From NCBI RefSeq assembly GCF_028209885.1, contig NZ_JAQLEM010000017.1:1-53493 (forward strand): DNA of 53,493 nucleotides, written 5' to 3'. Under the pieces are notes generated by a model that was not told the DNA's origin, searched no databases, and was given only the letters and a program-made list of their open reading frames with translations. The DNA comes from Collinsella aerofaciens. GTDB lineage: Bacteria; Actinomycetota; Coriobacteriia; Coriobacteriales; Coriobacteriaceae. Positions 1-8,162 of the stretch are shown here, one piece after another; position 1 is the stretch's first letter, and every line of letters begins with the position of its first letter. The position numbers and the translations under genes were made by a program.

Positions 1-15
1 TAAAGCCGTTTGTCT

Positions 16-73
16 CCACCCGCGTAGCGGGTGGTTTAAAGCTGGCCGCTGCGCGGCCAGCAGACTAAAGTCT
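16..73. repeat. Three tandem perfect small hairpins
   Basis: Three back-to-back dyads occupy this stretch: 8-bp arms CCACCCGC/GCGGGTGG at 16-34, 8-9-bp arms GCTGGCCG/CGGCCAGC at 41-61, and AGACT/AGTCT at 62-73. They lie just beyond the terminator of the molybdenum hydroxylase operon. The arrangement resembles a subterminal end of an IS200/IS605-type or REP-like element, but no transposase is visible and the left side is cut by the window edge. The nature of the element is inferred. Confidence 0.55.
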
Positions 74-111
74 TGAAACAAAAGGCCCCGGCTCGCGATG
101 GAGCCGGGGCC
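74..111 (-). terminator. Rho-independent terminator of the purine/Mo-hydroxylase operon
   Basis: Read on the minus strand, a perfect 10-bp stem (GGCCCCGGCT at 102-111 paired with 84-93) is followed by TTTTGTTT. It lies about 70 bases after the stop of the xanthine dehydrogenase gene and closes the operon. Confidence 0.9.
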
Positions 112-180
112 AAAGGCGCAGCGTATGTAGTTGATGTTGAGCGCGAACGGCCCGTCAACAATGGCCGTCCACGCTCTACC

Positions 181-2958
181 CTACCCGCGGCGACGGACGC
201 GGCTGTAGGGCGTATCCACCATGGGCAGATCGGGACGCAGCATGCCGTCAAACGCGCGGTAGGCGTTCTGTACGGCGGGCGCCGTGGGGATCGTTGCGAT
301 CTCGCCGATGCCCTTGCCGCCGTATGCCACGGGCAGCAGCTCGTCCTTCTCCACGTAGATGGCATGGATATCCGGAATCTCGGGCGCACGGAACAGTCCG
401 AGCGTGCCGTAGCTTGCCTGGGGCACGCAGTCCTTGAGCGGCCAGTCCTCGGTAAGCGCATAGCCCATACCCATGAGCACGCCGCCTTCGATCTGACCCT
501 GGATGGAGATGGGGTTGACCACCTTGCCGGAATCGTGCGCGGCATAGACCTCGCTCACGCGACCGTCATCATCCAGAATAACCACATGCGTGGCAAAACC
601 GTAGCAGATGTGGCTCTTGGGGTTGGGCACGTCGGCGCCCAGCTTGTCGGTCGGCTCCAGGTACACGTAGCCAAACTCGCATCCCTCGAGCGCCTTGATG
701 GCGGTCGCGGGATCCTGAGGATGCATGCCCTGGCCGGCGACGAGTTCCTGTGTGCGCAGCTGATAGGCGCGACCGTCGTCGTACTCAATCTTGACGCCGT
801 CGCCATGCGCGCTCACGGGAGCATCGGGTGCGGGCTTGCCGGCCTCGATGCCAACCATGGCATCGCGCAACAGGAAGGCGGCACCGCGCACGGCCTCGCC
901 GGTCACGACCGTCTGACGCGAGCCGGACGTGGTGCCGGAGTCGGGAGCGTTCTCGGTGGAGCACTCGCCGTTGGCAATGCAGCGAAGCGGCAGGCCGCAG
1001 GCCTCGGCAACGTCCTGCAAAAAGACGGTGTTGCAGCCCTGACCGATGTCGGACGTGGCGGCATAGACCACGGCCACGCCGTTCTCGATGCGGATCTTGC
1101 AGCGGCCGGCATCGGGCAGGCCCACGCCCACGCCGGCGTTCTTCATGGCGCAGGCGATGCCGGCGTGTCCGGGATGCGCGTAGTAGGCATCCTTGACCTC
1201 GAGCAGCGTCTCCTTCAGCGCCGTGGAGCAGTCGGCAATCTGGCCGTTGGGCAGAACCTCGCCCGGCTCGATGGCGTTACGGTAGCGGATCTCCCACGGA
1301 TCCAAGCCGACCTTCTCGGCCAGCAGGTCGATCAGGCTCTCGAGCGCAAACTCGGACTGGCAAACGCCAAAGCCGCGGTACGCACCGGCGGGCGGGTTGT
1401 TGGTGTAGTAGCCAAAACCGCGAATGTCGGTGTTCTGGTACTTGTAGGGGCCGACGGCGTGCGTACAGGCGCGCTCGAGCACCGGGCCGCACAGCGACGC
1501 GTAGGCGCCGGTATCAAAGTTAATCTCGCAATCCAGACCGGTAAAGTTGCCCTCGGCGTCGCAACCCAGCGTAAAGGTGCCGTCCATGGCATGACGCTTG
1601 GGATGAAAAGCAAGCGACTCGGCACGCGTGAGCTTGCACTTCACAGGACGCTGGAACTTATATGCGGCGAGCGCGGCCAGATGCTGAATGGACACGTCCT
1701 CCTTGCCGCCAAAGCCGCCACCTACGAGCATGGTCTCTACAACCACGCGCTCGGGTTCGCTATCCCAGCCAAACATGTGGGCGCACTCTTTGCGCGTATC
1801 GTAGGCACCCTGGTCGGTCGACTGCACCTTGACGCCGTTCTTGTACGGGAAGGCCACGGCGCACTCGGGCTCCAAGAAGGCATGCTCGGTAAAGGGCGTG
1901 GTAAAGCGCTGCGTCACGGTAAACGCGCTCTCTGCCAGCGCCTTGGCGGCGTCGCCACGCGTCACGTGACGGCTCTGGCACACGTTGTCCTTGAGCTCCA
2001 CCGTGTTGCCAAAGGCAAAGAAGCTGTCGTGCAGGCGCGGGGCGTCGGCGGCCCTGGCCTCGGCGATGTTGCGCACGGGCTCCAGCGGCTCGTAATCAAT
2101 CTTTACGAGCTTCTTGGCCTTCTCGAGCGTCGCCTCGTCCTCGGCGACCACCAGCACAATGGCATCACCCACGCAGCGGGTGATATCGCCCGCTGCGATC
2201 ATGACGTCCCAGTCCTGGATAAGGTGGCCGACCTGGTTGACCGGCACGTCCTCGGCGCGCAGGATGCCCACCACACCGGGCAGGGCCTCGGCCTTGGAGG
2301 TGTCGATGGAGAGCACGCGGGCGCGCGGATACTTGGAGCGCACGGCGCTGGCATAGGTCAGACCCGGCTGATCGAGCTCGTCGATGTCGTCGGGATACTT
2401 GCCCTCGCCGAGCACCTTCTTGCACACGTCGATACGGAAGGCGCGCTTGCCCACGCCGTAGTCATCGCCGCGCTCCAGGTCCTCGTCGATCTGCTTTTCG
2501 CCGCGGAGCACCGCAGCTGCCAGCGAAATGCCCTCGATAATCTTTTTGTAGCCGGTGCAGCGGCAGACGTTACCACGAATGGCGTACTTGATCTGCTCCT
2601 CGGTGGGCTCGGGGTCCTCGGCGATGAGCGCCGCACCCGCCATGACCATGCCGGGGATGCAAAAGCCGCACTGCACGGCGCCCACGGCGCCAAAGGCGTA
2701 CACAAAGGCCTCGCGCACGTCCTCGGGCAGGCCCTCGACGGTCACGATGTTGCGGCCGGCGGCAAGAGCGGTGGTCAGCACGCACGCCTTGACAGCCGCA
2801 CCGTCCACATGGATGGTGCAGGTACCGCAGGCACCCTCGGAGCAGCCGTCCTTGGCGGAATGGATATGCAAGTCGTCGCGCAGGTAGCGCAGCAGCGGTT
2901 TGTTTTGGGTCGTCGTGCGCTCGACGCCGTTAACGGTAAAAGTGAATTCCTGTGCCAT
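181..2958 (-). CDS. Selenium-dependent-type xanthine dehydrogenase, fused [2Fe-2S] and molybdopterin subunits
   Basis: This 925-residue protein joins a plant-type [2Fe-2S] domain (Cys39, 44, 47, 59), a second [2Fe-2S] domain (Cys97, 100, 132, 134, the CGFC and CRCTG motifs) and a molybdopterin-binding aldehyde-oxidase/xanthine-dehydrogenase domain. The catalytic GxGE motif is visible near the C-terminus (Glu886). There is no FAD domain, so electrons must leave through partner proteins. The fused architecture and the company of SsnA and YgfK match the selenium-dependent molybdenum hydroxylase group (E. coli XdhD-like), in which a labile selenium ligand is proposed; nothing in the sequence proves selenium. 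It is the last gene of the operon, 12 bases after the ferredoxin, with an AAGGGA ribosome binding site before the ATG. The likely substrate is xanthine or another oxopurine; the direction (oxidation or dehydroxylation) cannot be told. Confidence 0.9.
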   Translation of the reverse strand: MAQEFTFTVNGVERTTTQNKPLLRYLRDDLHIHSAKDGCSEGACGTCTIHVDGAAVKACVLTTALAAGRNIVTVEGLPEDVREAFVYAFGAVGAVQCGFCIPGMVMAGAALIAEDPEPTEEQIKYAIRGNVCRCTGYKKIIEGISLAAAVLRGEKQIDEDLERGDDYGVGKRAFRIDVCKKVLGEGKYPDDIDELDQPGLTYASAVRSKYPRARVLSIDTSKAEALPGVVGILRAEDVPVNQVGHLIQDWDVMIAAGDITRCVGDAIVLVVAEDEATLEKAKKLVKIDYEPLEPVRNIAEARAADAPRLHDSFFAFGNTVELKDNVCQSRHVTRGDAAKALAESAFTVTQRFTTPFTEHAFLEPECAVAFPYKNGVKVQSTDQGAYDTRKECAHMFGWDSEPERVVVETMLVGGGFGGKEDVSIQHLAALAAYKFQRPVKCKLTRAESLAFHPKRHAMDGTFTLGCDAEGNFTGLDCEINFDTGAYASLCGPVLERACTHAVGPYKYQNTDIRGFGYYTNNPPAGAYRGFGVCQSEFALESLIDLLAEKVGLDPWEIRYRNAIEPGEVLPNGQIADCSTALKETLLEVKDAYYAHPGHAGIACAMKNAGVGVGLPDAGRCKIRIENGVAVVYAATSDIGQGCNTVFLQDVAEACGLPLRCIANGECSTENAPDSGTTSGSRQTVVTGEAVRGAAFLLRDAMVGIEAGKPAPDAPVSAHGDGVKIEYDDGRAYQLRTQELVAGQGMHPQDPATAIKALEGCEFGYVYLEPTDKLGADVPNPKSHICYGFATHVVILDDDGRVSEVYAAHDSGKVVNPISIQGQIEGGVLMGMGYALTEDWPLKDCVPQASYGTLGLFRAPEIPDIHAIYVEKDELLPVAYGGKGIGEIATIPTAPAVQNAYRAFDGMLRPDLPMVDTPYSRVRRRG

Positions 2959-2970
2959 GGTGATTCCCTT

Positions 2971-3450
2971 CTACACGCCGGCGGCGATGCCGGTGCGGTC
3001 GTGGATGGCGCCATGAGGGCAGACGACGGCGCACATGCCGCACGACAGGCAGTCCACGCCGTCGATATGGGCGCAGTTGTCCTCGATGCGGATAGCGCCG
3101 GCAGGGCACTTTTTGGCGCACATACCGCAACCGATGCAGCTCGTGTCGCAGATCTTGCGCGCAATGGCGCCCTTATCGGTGTTGTTGCAGCGCACCAGAA
3201 TGTTCTGGTAGCCGGGAACGAAGGCAATCACGCGCTGCGGGCACGCCATGCCGCACAGGCCACAGCCCGTGCACTTGGAGCGATCCACGCGGGCGATGCC
3301 ATCGACCAGCGCAATGGCGCCGTGGGGGCAGGCCGCGACGCAAGCGCCACAGCCAATGCAGCCTTCGCTGCAGCGGGCGTCGCCGCCTGCGGAGGCGCAA
3401 CCGCTTCCGCAGGCAACGTAGGCCACGTTATGTTGAATGGATTTGGCCAT
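2971..3450 (-). CDS. Polyferredoxin with four [4Fe-4S] motifs
   Basis: This 159-residue protein carries four CxxCxxCxxxCP motifs (Cys31/34/37/41, 60/63/66/70, 105/108/111/115, 134/137/140/144), enough for four [4Fe-4S] clusters. The Cys-rich N-terminus (Cys14, 18, 27) could bind a further metal site. It has no signal peptide or membrane segment, so it is probably a cytoplasmic electron carrier. It sits 11 bases after the YgfK-like gene and 12 bases before the dehydrogenase. This suggests it wires the FAD-less hydroxylase to the flavin subunit or to the cell's ferredoxin pool. It resembles the ferredoxin parts of RnfB or HycB-type proteins, but no specific family name is justified. Confidence 0.85.
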   Translation of the reverse strand: MAKSIQHNVAYVACGSGCASAGGDARCSEGCIGCGACVAACPHGAIALVDGIARVDRSKCTGCGLCGMACPQRVIAFVPGYQNILVRCNNTDKGAIARKICDTSCIGCGMCAKKCPAGAIRIEDNCAHIDGVDCLSCGMCAVVCPHGAIHDRTGIAAGV

Positions 3451-3461
3451 AAGAGACTCGC

Positions 3462-6461
3462 CTATTTCTTAAGAAGGTACGAATAGTTGTCGCGCACAGC
3501 CCTGATGGTCAGGCGGACGGCCTCGGGAAGACCGGTGTTGACGGCATCGACCGAGACGGTGCGGACCGTGCCGGCCACGCGGACCTTAAAGTGGTCCTCG
3601 TCCACCGCCAGGAAGCCCTCGTTCTCGGAGTTCTCCATGTCCTGCTCGCTCCAGAACAGGGTGAGCTTGTCCTTGTAGGGACGACCCTCCTGGTAGGGAC
3701 AGAACACGGCGCAGTTGCCGCACTCGTTGCACATGCCGTCGACATGGACGACCTGATGCTTGGCCAGGCCCGGCACCTTAATGGCAACGTTGGCGCGGTT
3801 GGGGCACACGTCGCAGCAGACCTCGCACACCGAGCCGCAGCCCAGGCAGCGGGTCTTGGTGCAGTTGCGCTTGTCGCGGCACAGCGACCCCTTGCGCTCG
3901 TAGCAGGTGTCCTCGCGGCCGGCCTGCTCGTTACAGTCGGCGTACTTGTTAAAGTCCACGCCGGCGATGGCACGAGCGACCTCGGCGGCATCGGCGATGG
4001 CCTCGACCACGGTGGCAGGACCGCGGCGGCAGTCGCCCGCAGCCCAGACGCCCTCGACGCCGGTGGAGGTGGCGGCAAGGCGGCCGCGACGGTCGTGCTC
4101 GACGCCCGCGGCATCGTACAGGCTGGCATCGATGCCCTCGCCCACGGCGCAGATCACCGTGGTGGCGGGAAGCTCGATGGTCTCGCCCGTGGCGACGGGG
4201 CTGCGACGGCCGCTTGCATCCGGCTCGCCAAGCTCCATAACGTCGCAGGTCAGCACGGCGCCGTTGAGCGCCTTAGGTGCCAGCAGCTCGCAGAACTCAA
4301 CGCCGTCGGCAAGAGCAAGATCGAGCTCTTCCTCGTCGGCGGGCATCTGCTTCTTGGTGCGGCGATACACCAGGCGCACGTTCTTCACGCCGGCCAGGCG
4401 CTTGGCCACGCGGGCCGCGTCCATGGCGGTGTTGCCGGCGCCAATGACCACGACGTCCTCGCCCAGCTCGAGCTTCTCGCCCTTCTTGGCGGCCTCGAGG
4501 AACTCCAGCACATCGAGCTCGGCGCCCTCGCCCAAGCCCGCAGAGCCGGGCATCCAGGCACCGGTGGCCACGACCACGTCGGTAAAGCCTTGAGCCTTGA
4601 GTTCGTCGATGGAATCCACGCGAGCGTTGAGCTGCACCTTGGCGCCAAAGGCTAGGCAGAGCTCGGCATCGTGGGAGATATCGTCGCTCGCGATGCGGAA
4701 CTCGGGAATCACGTGACGGACCACGCCACCGAGCGAATCGCGGGCCTCAAAGATGGTGACGGGCACGCCGGCACGCGTCAGGAAGAACGCCGTCGCCAGG
4801 CCGGCCGGGCCGCCGCCGATAACGGCAACGTTGCGCTCGCCGTCGTTTGCGATGGCCTGGGCACGCAGCTTGGGCAGCACGGCGGTCATGGCCTCGCGGG
4901 CGGCCTTGAGCTTACTGGCGCGAATCTGGGCGCCCTCGGGCTCGTAGAACGCACGCTCGCAGGCACAGCCGCAGGGATGCGGGCAGATGGTGCCGGTAAT
5001 GAACGGCAGAGCGTTGCGCTCGATGATGATGTTGAGCGCGTCCTCGTAGCGGCCCTCGTCAACAGCCGCCAGATAGGCGGGAATATCCTGCTGGATGGGG
5101 CAGCTCGTGCGGCACGGCGTGGTAAAGCAATCGGAAAGCGGGCTCTTGCCGGCGACCTTGCGGTCGGGCAGCGGGCGCAGCGGCTTCTTGTAGAGCGGAT
5201 TGGCGAGCGAGTCGGTCTGGATCGCAGTCACGGCCTCGAGAGAGACGCCCGCGAACGGCTTGCCGTCCAGGTCGGTAAACTCGCCGGCCATCTGGCTAAA
5301 GCGCTCGTAGCCACCAGGCTTGAGCACGTCGGTCGCCAGGGTGACGGGCCAAATGCCGGCATCGTACAGGGCGCGGATGTTGTAGACCGTGGCACCGCCG
5401 GAGTAGCTGATGCGCAGTTTGCCATCAAACTGCTCGGTAATGCGGCGGGCAGCCTCGATGGTCAGCGAGAACAGCGAACGGCCGGACATGTACATCTCGG
5501 TGGAGGGTAGCTCGTTCCTCGTCACGTCGACGGGGAACGTGTTGGTCAGCTTGACGCCAAACTCCAGGCCGCGCTCGGCGCACAGGGCAATCAGGCGCTC
5601 GAACATAGGCACGGCATCGGCCCACTGCAGGTCCTCGCGGAAGTGCGTGTCATCGAAGACGATGTAGTCAAAGCCCAGCTCGTTGAGGCGCTGGCGAGCA
5701 AACTCATAGCCCAGCAGCGTGGGGTTGCACTTGATGTAGGTGTTGAGACCCTTCTCGGTAATCAGATAGGTCGCGATGCGCTCGATCTCCGCCGGCGGGC
5801 AGCCATGCAGGGTAGACTCGGTAATGGAGTTGGAGACGCGCGCCGGGATGGACTCGACAAACGCGGCATCGACATGCTCAAACTTGTCCAGGTTAGCGAG
5901 CGCCCACGTGCGGCACTCGTTCCAAACCTCGGAGCCGCTGGCGTCCTTCATGCCCTCAATGTACGCATCGACCTTGGGGCTCTTGATGCCCTCGAGGTCA
6001 TAACCCACGGACATGTTGAAGACAAAGCCGTCCGGGCTGCCCAGGCCGTACTCGCGAGCGATCAGGTGGCAGGCAAACCATGCCTTCACGTACTCGGCAA
6101 AGGCCTGCGGAACCTCGAGCTCGGTCGACCACTCGCAGTTGTAGCACTCGTCCTGCGCCACGATGCAGGGCTTGTTCACACACTTGGAGAGCTCCTCGCC
6201 GTCCATAACCTGAACGGTCTTAAGCTCAAAGAAGCGGGAACCGGCCACATAAGAGGCCACGATGTTCTGGGCAAGCTGCGTGTTGGGACCGGCGGCCGGG
6301 CCAAACGGAGTCTCGATGCGCTCGTCAAAAATGGGAAGCGCGCCCTCCTGGTTGGTCGTGACCATCTTGCGCACGCCAAAGACGGCGCCCTGAGTCTTGT
6401 GCTCCTCGATGATCCAGTTCATCAGCTGCGAAAACGGGATCGGCCTCATGATGTCGCTCAT
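3462..6461 (-). CDS. ygfK: YgfK-type putative selenate reductase/flavin-FeS subunit
   Basis: This 999-residue multidomain oxidoreductase has three parts. Residues about 1-430 resemble a dihydroorotate-dehydrogenase-like TIM barrel. Residues about 440-880 form a GltD-like unit with a Cys-rich N-terminal Fe-S site (Cys445, 450, 454; 493, 497, 499, 501), an FAD Rossmann motif GGGPAG near 549 and a second nucleotide-binding GAGNTAMD motif. The C-terminal part contains ferredoxin-like cysteine clusters (CLGCGSVC, CNECGNC). This matches the YgfK family, which is linked to selenium-dependent Mo hydroxylases and to anaerobic purine breakdown. It probably passes electrons between NAD(P)H and the hydroxylase. 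I chose the ATG at 6461, 41 codons inside the longest frame, because GAGGAG lies 5 bases upstream and the homologous MSDIMRPIPF start follows. The selenate-reductase name is historical. Confidence 0.87.
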   Translation of the reverse strand: MSDIMRPIPFSQLMNWIIEEHKTQGAVFGVRKMVTTNQEGALPIFDERIETPFGPAAGPNTQLAQNIVASYVAGSRFFELKTVQVMDGEELSKCVNKPCIVAQDECYNCEWSTELEVPQAFAEYVKAWFACHLIAREYGLGSPDGFVFNMSVGYDLEGIKSPKVDAYIEGMKDASGSEVWNECRTWALANLDKFEHVDAAFVESIPARVSNSITESTLHGCPPAEIERIATYLITEKGLNTYIKCNPTLLGYEFARQRLNELGFDYIVFDDTHFREDLQWADAVPMFERLIALCAERGLEFGVKLTNTFPVDVTRNELPSTEMYMSGRSLFSLTIEAARRITEQFDGKLRISYSGGATVYNIRALYDAGIWPVTLATDVLKPGGYERFSQMAGEFTDLDGKPFAGVSLEAVTAIQTDSLANPLYKKPLRPLPDRKVAGKSPLSDCFTTPCRTSCPIQQDIPAYLAAVDEGRYEDALNIIIERNALPFITGTICPHPCGCACERAFYEPEGAQIRASKLKAAREAMTAVLPKLRAQAIANDGERNVAVIGGGPAGLATAFFLTRAGVPVTIFEARDSLGGVVRHVIPEFRIASDDISHDAELCLAFGAKVQLNARVDSIDELKAQGFTDVVVATGAWMPGSAGLGEGAELDVLEFLEAAKKGEKLELGEDVVVIGAGNTAMDAARVAKRLAGVKNVRLVYRRTKKQMPADEEELDLALADGVEFCELLAPKALNGAVLTCDVMELGEPDASGRRSPVATGETIELPATTVICAVGEGIDASLYDAAGVEHDRRGRLAATSTGVEGVWAAGDCRRGPATVVEAIADAAEVARAIAGVDFNKYADCNEQAGREDTCYERKGSLCRDKRNCTKTRCLGCGSVCEVCCDVCPNRANVAIKVPGLAKHQVVHVDGMCNECGNCAVFCPYQEGRPYKDKLTLFWSEQDMENSENEGFLAVDEDHFKVRVAGTVRTVSVDAVNTGLPEAVRLTIRAVRDNYSYLLKK

Positions 6462-6560
6462 AGTGAGCTCCTCTCTGTAACGCCCGGCGAGACCGCGCGG
6501 CGGGCGCAAATTCGGTGTAGCGCTAGCACAGCGCCGGCGACCCCGCGGAGGCCGCCTATG

Positions 6561-6594
6561 CGCGCGCCGGATGTGGCGAAACATCCGACGCGCG
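6561..6594. other. Long intercistronic hairpin between ssnA and ygfK
   Basis: Arms 6561-6574 and 6581-6594 pair over 13 of 14 positions around a GGCGAA loop. No T tract follows on the minus strand, so it is more likely an mRNA-processing or stabilising hairpin than a terminator. It sits in the 149-base gap inside the purine operon. Confidence 0.6.
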
Positions 6595-6610
6595 CGAATC
6601 TACTTGTGAA

Positions 6611-7966
6611 TTAGTAGGTGCGATCGTTGAGCGTGCTCCAGAGCTTCTTGGACTCGGCCGTGGTCCACGCGTTGATCTTGTCCTCATCAATGCCAACGAA
6701 CTCGCGATCCTTGTACAGGACGCGGCCGTTGATGATGGTGGTGCGGCAGTTTTTGCCCATCATGCCAAAGAGCATGTGGCCGTCGATATTCTCCTCGCTC
6801 AGCGGCGTAAAGGGCTTGTAGTCCATAACGATAACGTCGGCGGCAGCGCCGGCCTCTAGCACACCGAGCTTGCGATCGAAGTACTTGCTCGCCATCTTGG
6901 CGTTGTTCTCGAACAGCATCGTCATGGCCTCGCACCAGCCCACGTTGGGCATGGCGGCGTTGTGGCGCTGAATAATCAGGAAGACCTTAAGGCTCTCGAG
7001 CATATCGTGGGTGTAGGCGTCGGTGCCCATGCACACGGGGATGCCGCGGCGGAAGAACTCGAGCACGGGGGCGCAGCCCACGGCGTTGCCCATATTGGAT
7101 TCGGGGTTGTTGACGAGCCAGGTGCCGGACTCCTTGACGATATCCATCTCGGCAGGCGTCACGTGGATGCAGTGGCCCAGCATGGTGTCGGGACCCAGCA
7201 GGTTGTGCTGCAGCAGGCGCTCGACCGGGCTGATGCCACCGCGGTTGAGGCGGGAATCCCACACGTCGTTCATGCCCTCGCACACATGGATGTGGAAGCC
7301 GGTCAAGCCGTTGTTGGCCTCGGCCATCTTGTCCATGGTCTCGTCCGACAGCGTAAAGGTGGCGTGACCGCCAAACATGGCGGCGATCATGTGGTTATCG
7401 TTATCGCGACGCTCCTTGGCGGCCCACTGGGCAAACTCGGCGTTCTCGGCAATGGCCTGGTCGCATTTTTCCTGGCCGCGGCGATCAGAGACCTCGTAGC
7501 ACAGGCACGAACGCATGCCCAGCTCCTGAGTTGCGTCCTTAATGGTAAAGAGGCTTCCCGGGATTTCGCAGAAGCTCGCATGGTGATCGAAGATCGTGGT
7601 GACGCCGTCACGGATGGAGTCCAAAATCGTGGCATAGGTGCTGGCCTTGGTGCCGTCGAGCGTCAGGTTGTCGTCGATCTTCCACCACTGCTGCTCAAGA
7701 TTCTCCAAGAAGTTGGTGGGGTTGCAGCCCTTAATGGCGAGGCCGCGGGCCAGACCCGAGTAGATGTGGGTGTGGCAGTTGATGAGTCCGGGCATGATGA
7801 GGTTGCCCTGGGCATCGACGTACTCGGCATCCGGGTACTTGGCCTTGAGCTCGCGCTCGGGGCCCACTTCGACGATCGTATCTCCGTCAATGGCGACCGC
7901 ACCGTTTGGAATGAACGGGGTCTGAGCGTTGCGGGTAAAGACGGAACCGTTAGCGACCAGAAGCAT
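6611..7966 (-). CDS. ssnA: SsnA-type amidohydrolase (putative aminohydrolase)
   Basis: This 451-residue amidohydrolase-superfamily protein resembles guanine/cytosine deaminases. The metal and catalytic motifs are in place: His65 and His67 (CHTHIYSG), His225/His227 (FHIHVCEG), His265/His268 and Asp316 (GTDAYTHD). It belongs to the SsnA family that co-occurs with YgfK and XdhD. In anaerobic purine-degrading bacteria this family is implicated in deaminating or hydrolysing purine intermediates; the exact substrate is not shown here. An upstream ATG at 7984 is in frame, but AAGGGAG sits correctly before the ATG at 7966, so I chose the latter. It is the second gene of the operon, after the permease. 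Confidence 0.87.
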   Translation of the reverse strand: MLLVANGSVFTRNAQTPFIPNGAVAIDGDTIVEVGPERELKAKYPDAEYVDAQGNLIMPGLINCHTHIYSGLARGLAIKGCNPTNFLENLEQQWWKIDDNLTLDGTKASTYATILDSIRDGVTTIFDHHASFCEIPGSLFTIKDATQELGMRSCLCYEVSDRRGQEKCDQAIAENAEFAQWAAKERRDNDNHMIAAMFGGHATFTLSDETMDKMAEANNGLTGFHIHVCEGMNDVWDSRLNRGGISPVERLLQHNLLGPDTMLGHCIHVTPAEMDIVKESGTWLVNNPESNMGNAVGCAPVLEFFRRGIPVCMGTDAYTHDMLESLKVFLIIQRHNAAMPNVGWCEAMTMLFENNAKMASKYFDRKLGVLEAGAAADVIVMDYKPFTPLSEENIDGHMLFGMMGKNCRTTIINGRVLYKDREFVGIDEDKINAWTTAESKKLWSTLNDRTY

Positions 7967-8073
7967 AAATGCTCCCTTCAACATCAGAGGCGGGGTTTGA
8001 CACCTCTGACATGGCGGAAGTGCGAAGCGCCGGCCTACACCGGAAACGGGCCCTCTCCCGTCAACGCTTCACC

Positions 8074-8146
8074 AAAGGGACAAGCCCTTTGAAGTGCGGC
8101 TTGGCGCCGCATGGCGTCGGCGGACGAGGCGATGCGTCCGCCGACG
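8074..8146. other. Three tandem intercistronic hairpins between permease and ssnA
   Basis: The 196-base gap holds three dyads: AAAGGG/CCCTTT (8074-8090), GCGGC/GCCGC (8096-8110) and a perfect 12-bp stem 8115-8126/8135-8146. None is followed by a T run on the minus strand. They may set differential stability of the permease and enzyme messages. I do not recognise a known riboswitch. Confidence 0.55.
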
Positions 8147-8162
8147 AATAGCACCGAATTGG

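Noticed and set aside
73..3486. A 1137-codon open frame on the plus strand
   Set aside because: It is antisense to the xanthine dehydrogenase and ferredoxin genes, which have clear cofactor motifs and ribosome binding sites; the plus-strand frame has none.
3462..6461. YgfK-like protein as glutamate synthase small subunit
   Set aside because: The central part resembles GltD, but the N-terminal barrel, the extra C-terminal ferredoxin domain and the SsnA/XdhD neighbourhood fit YgfK.
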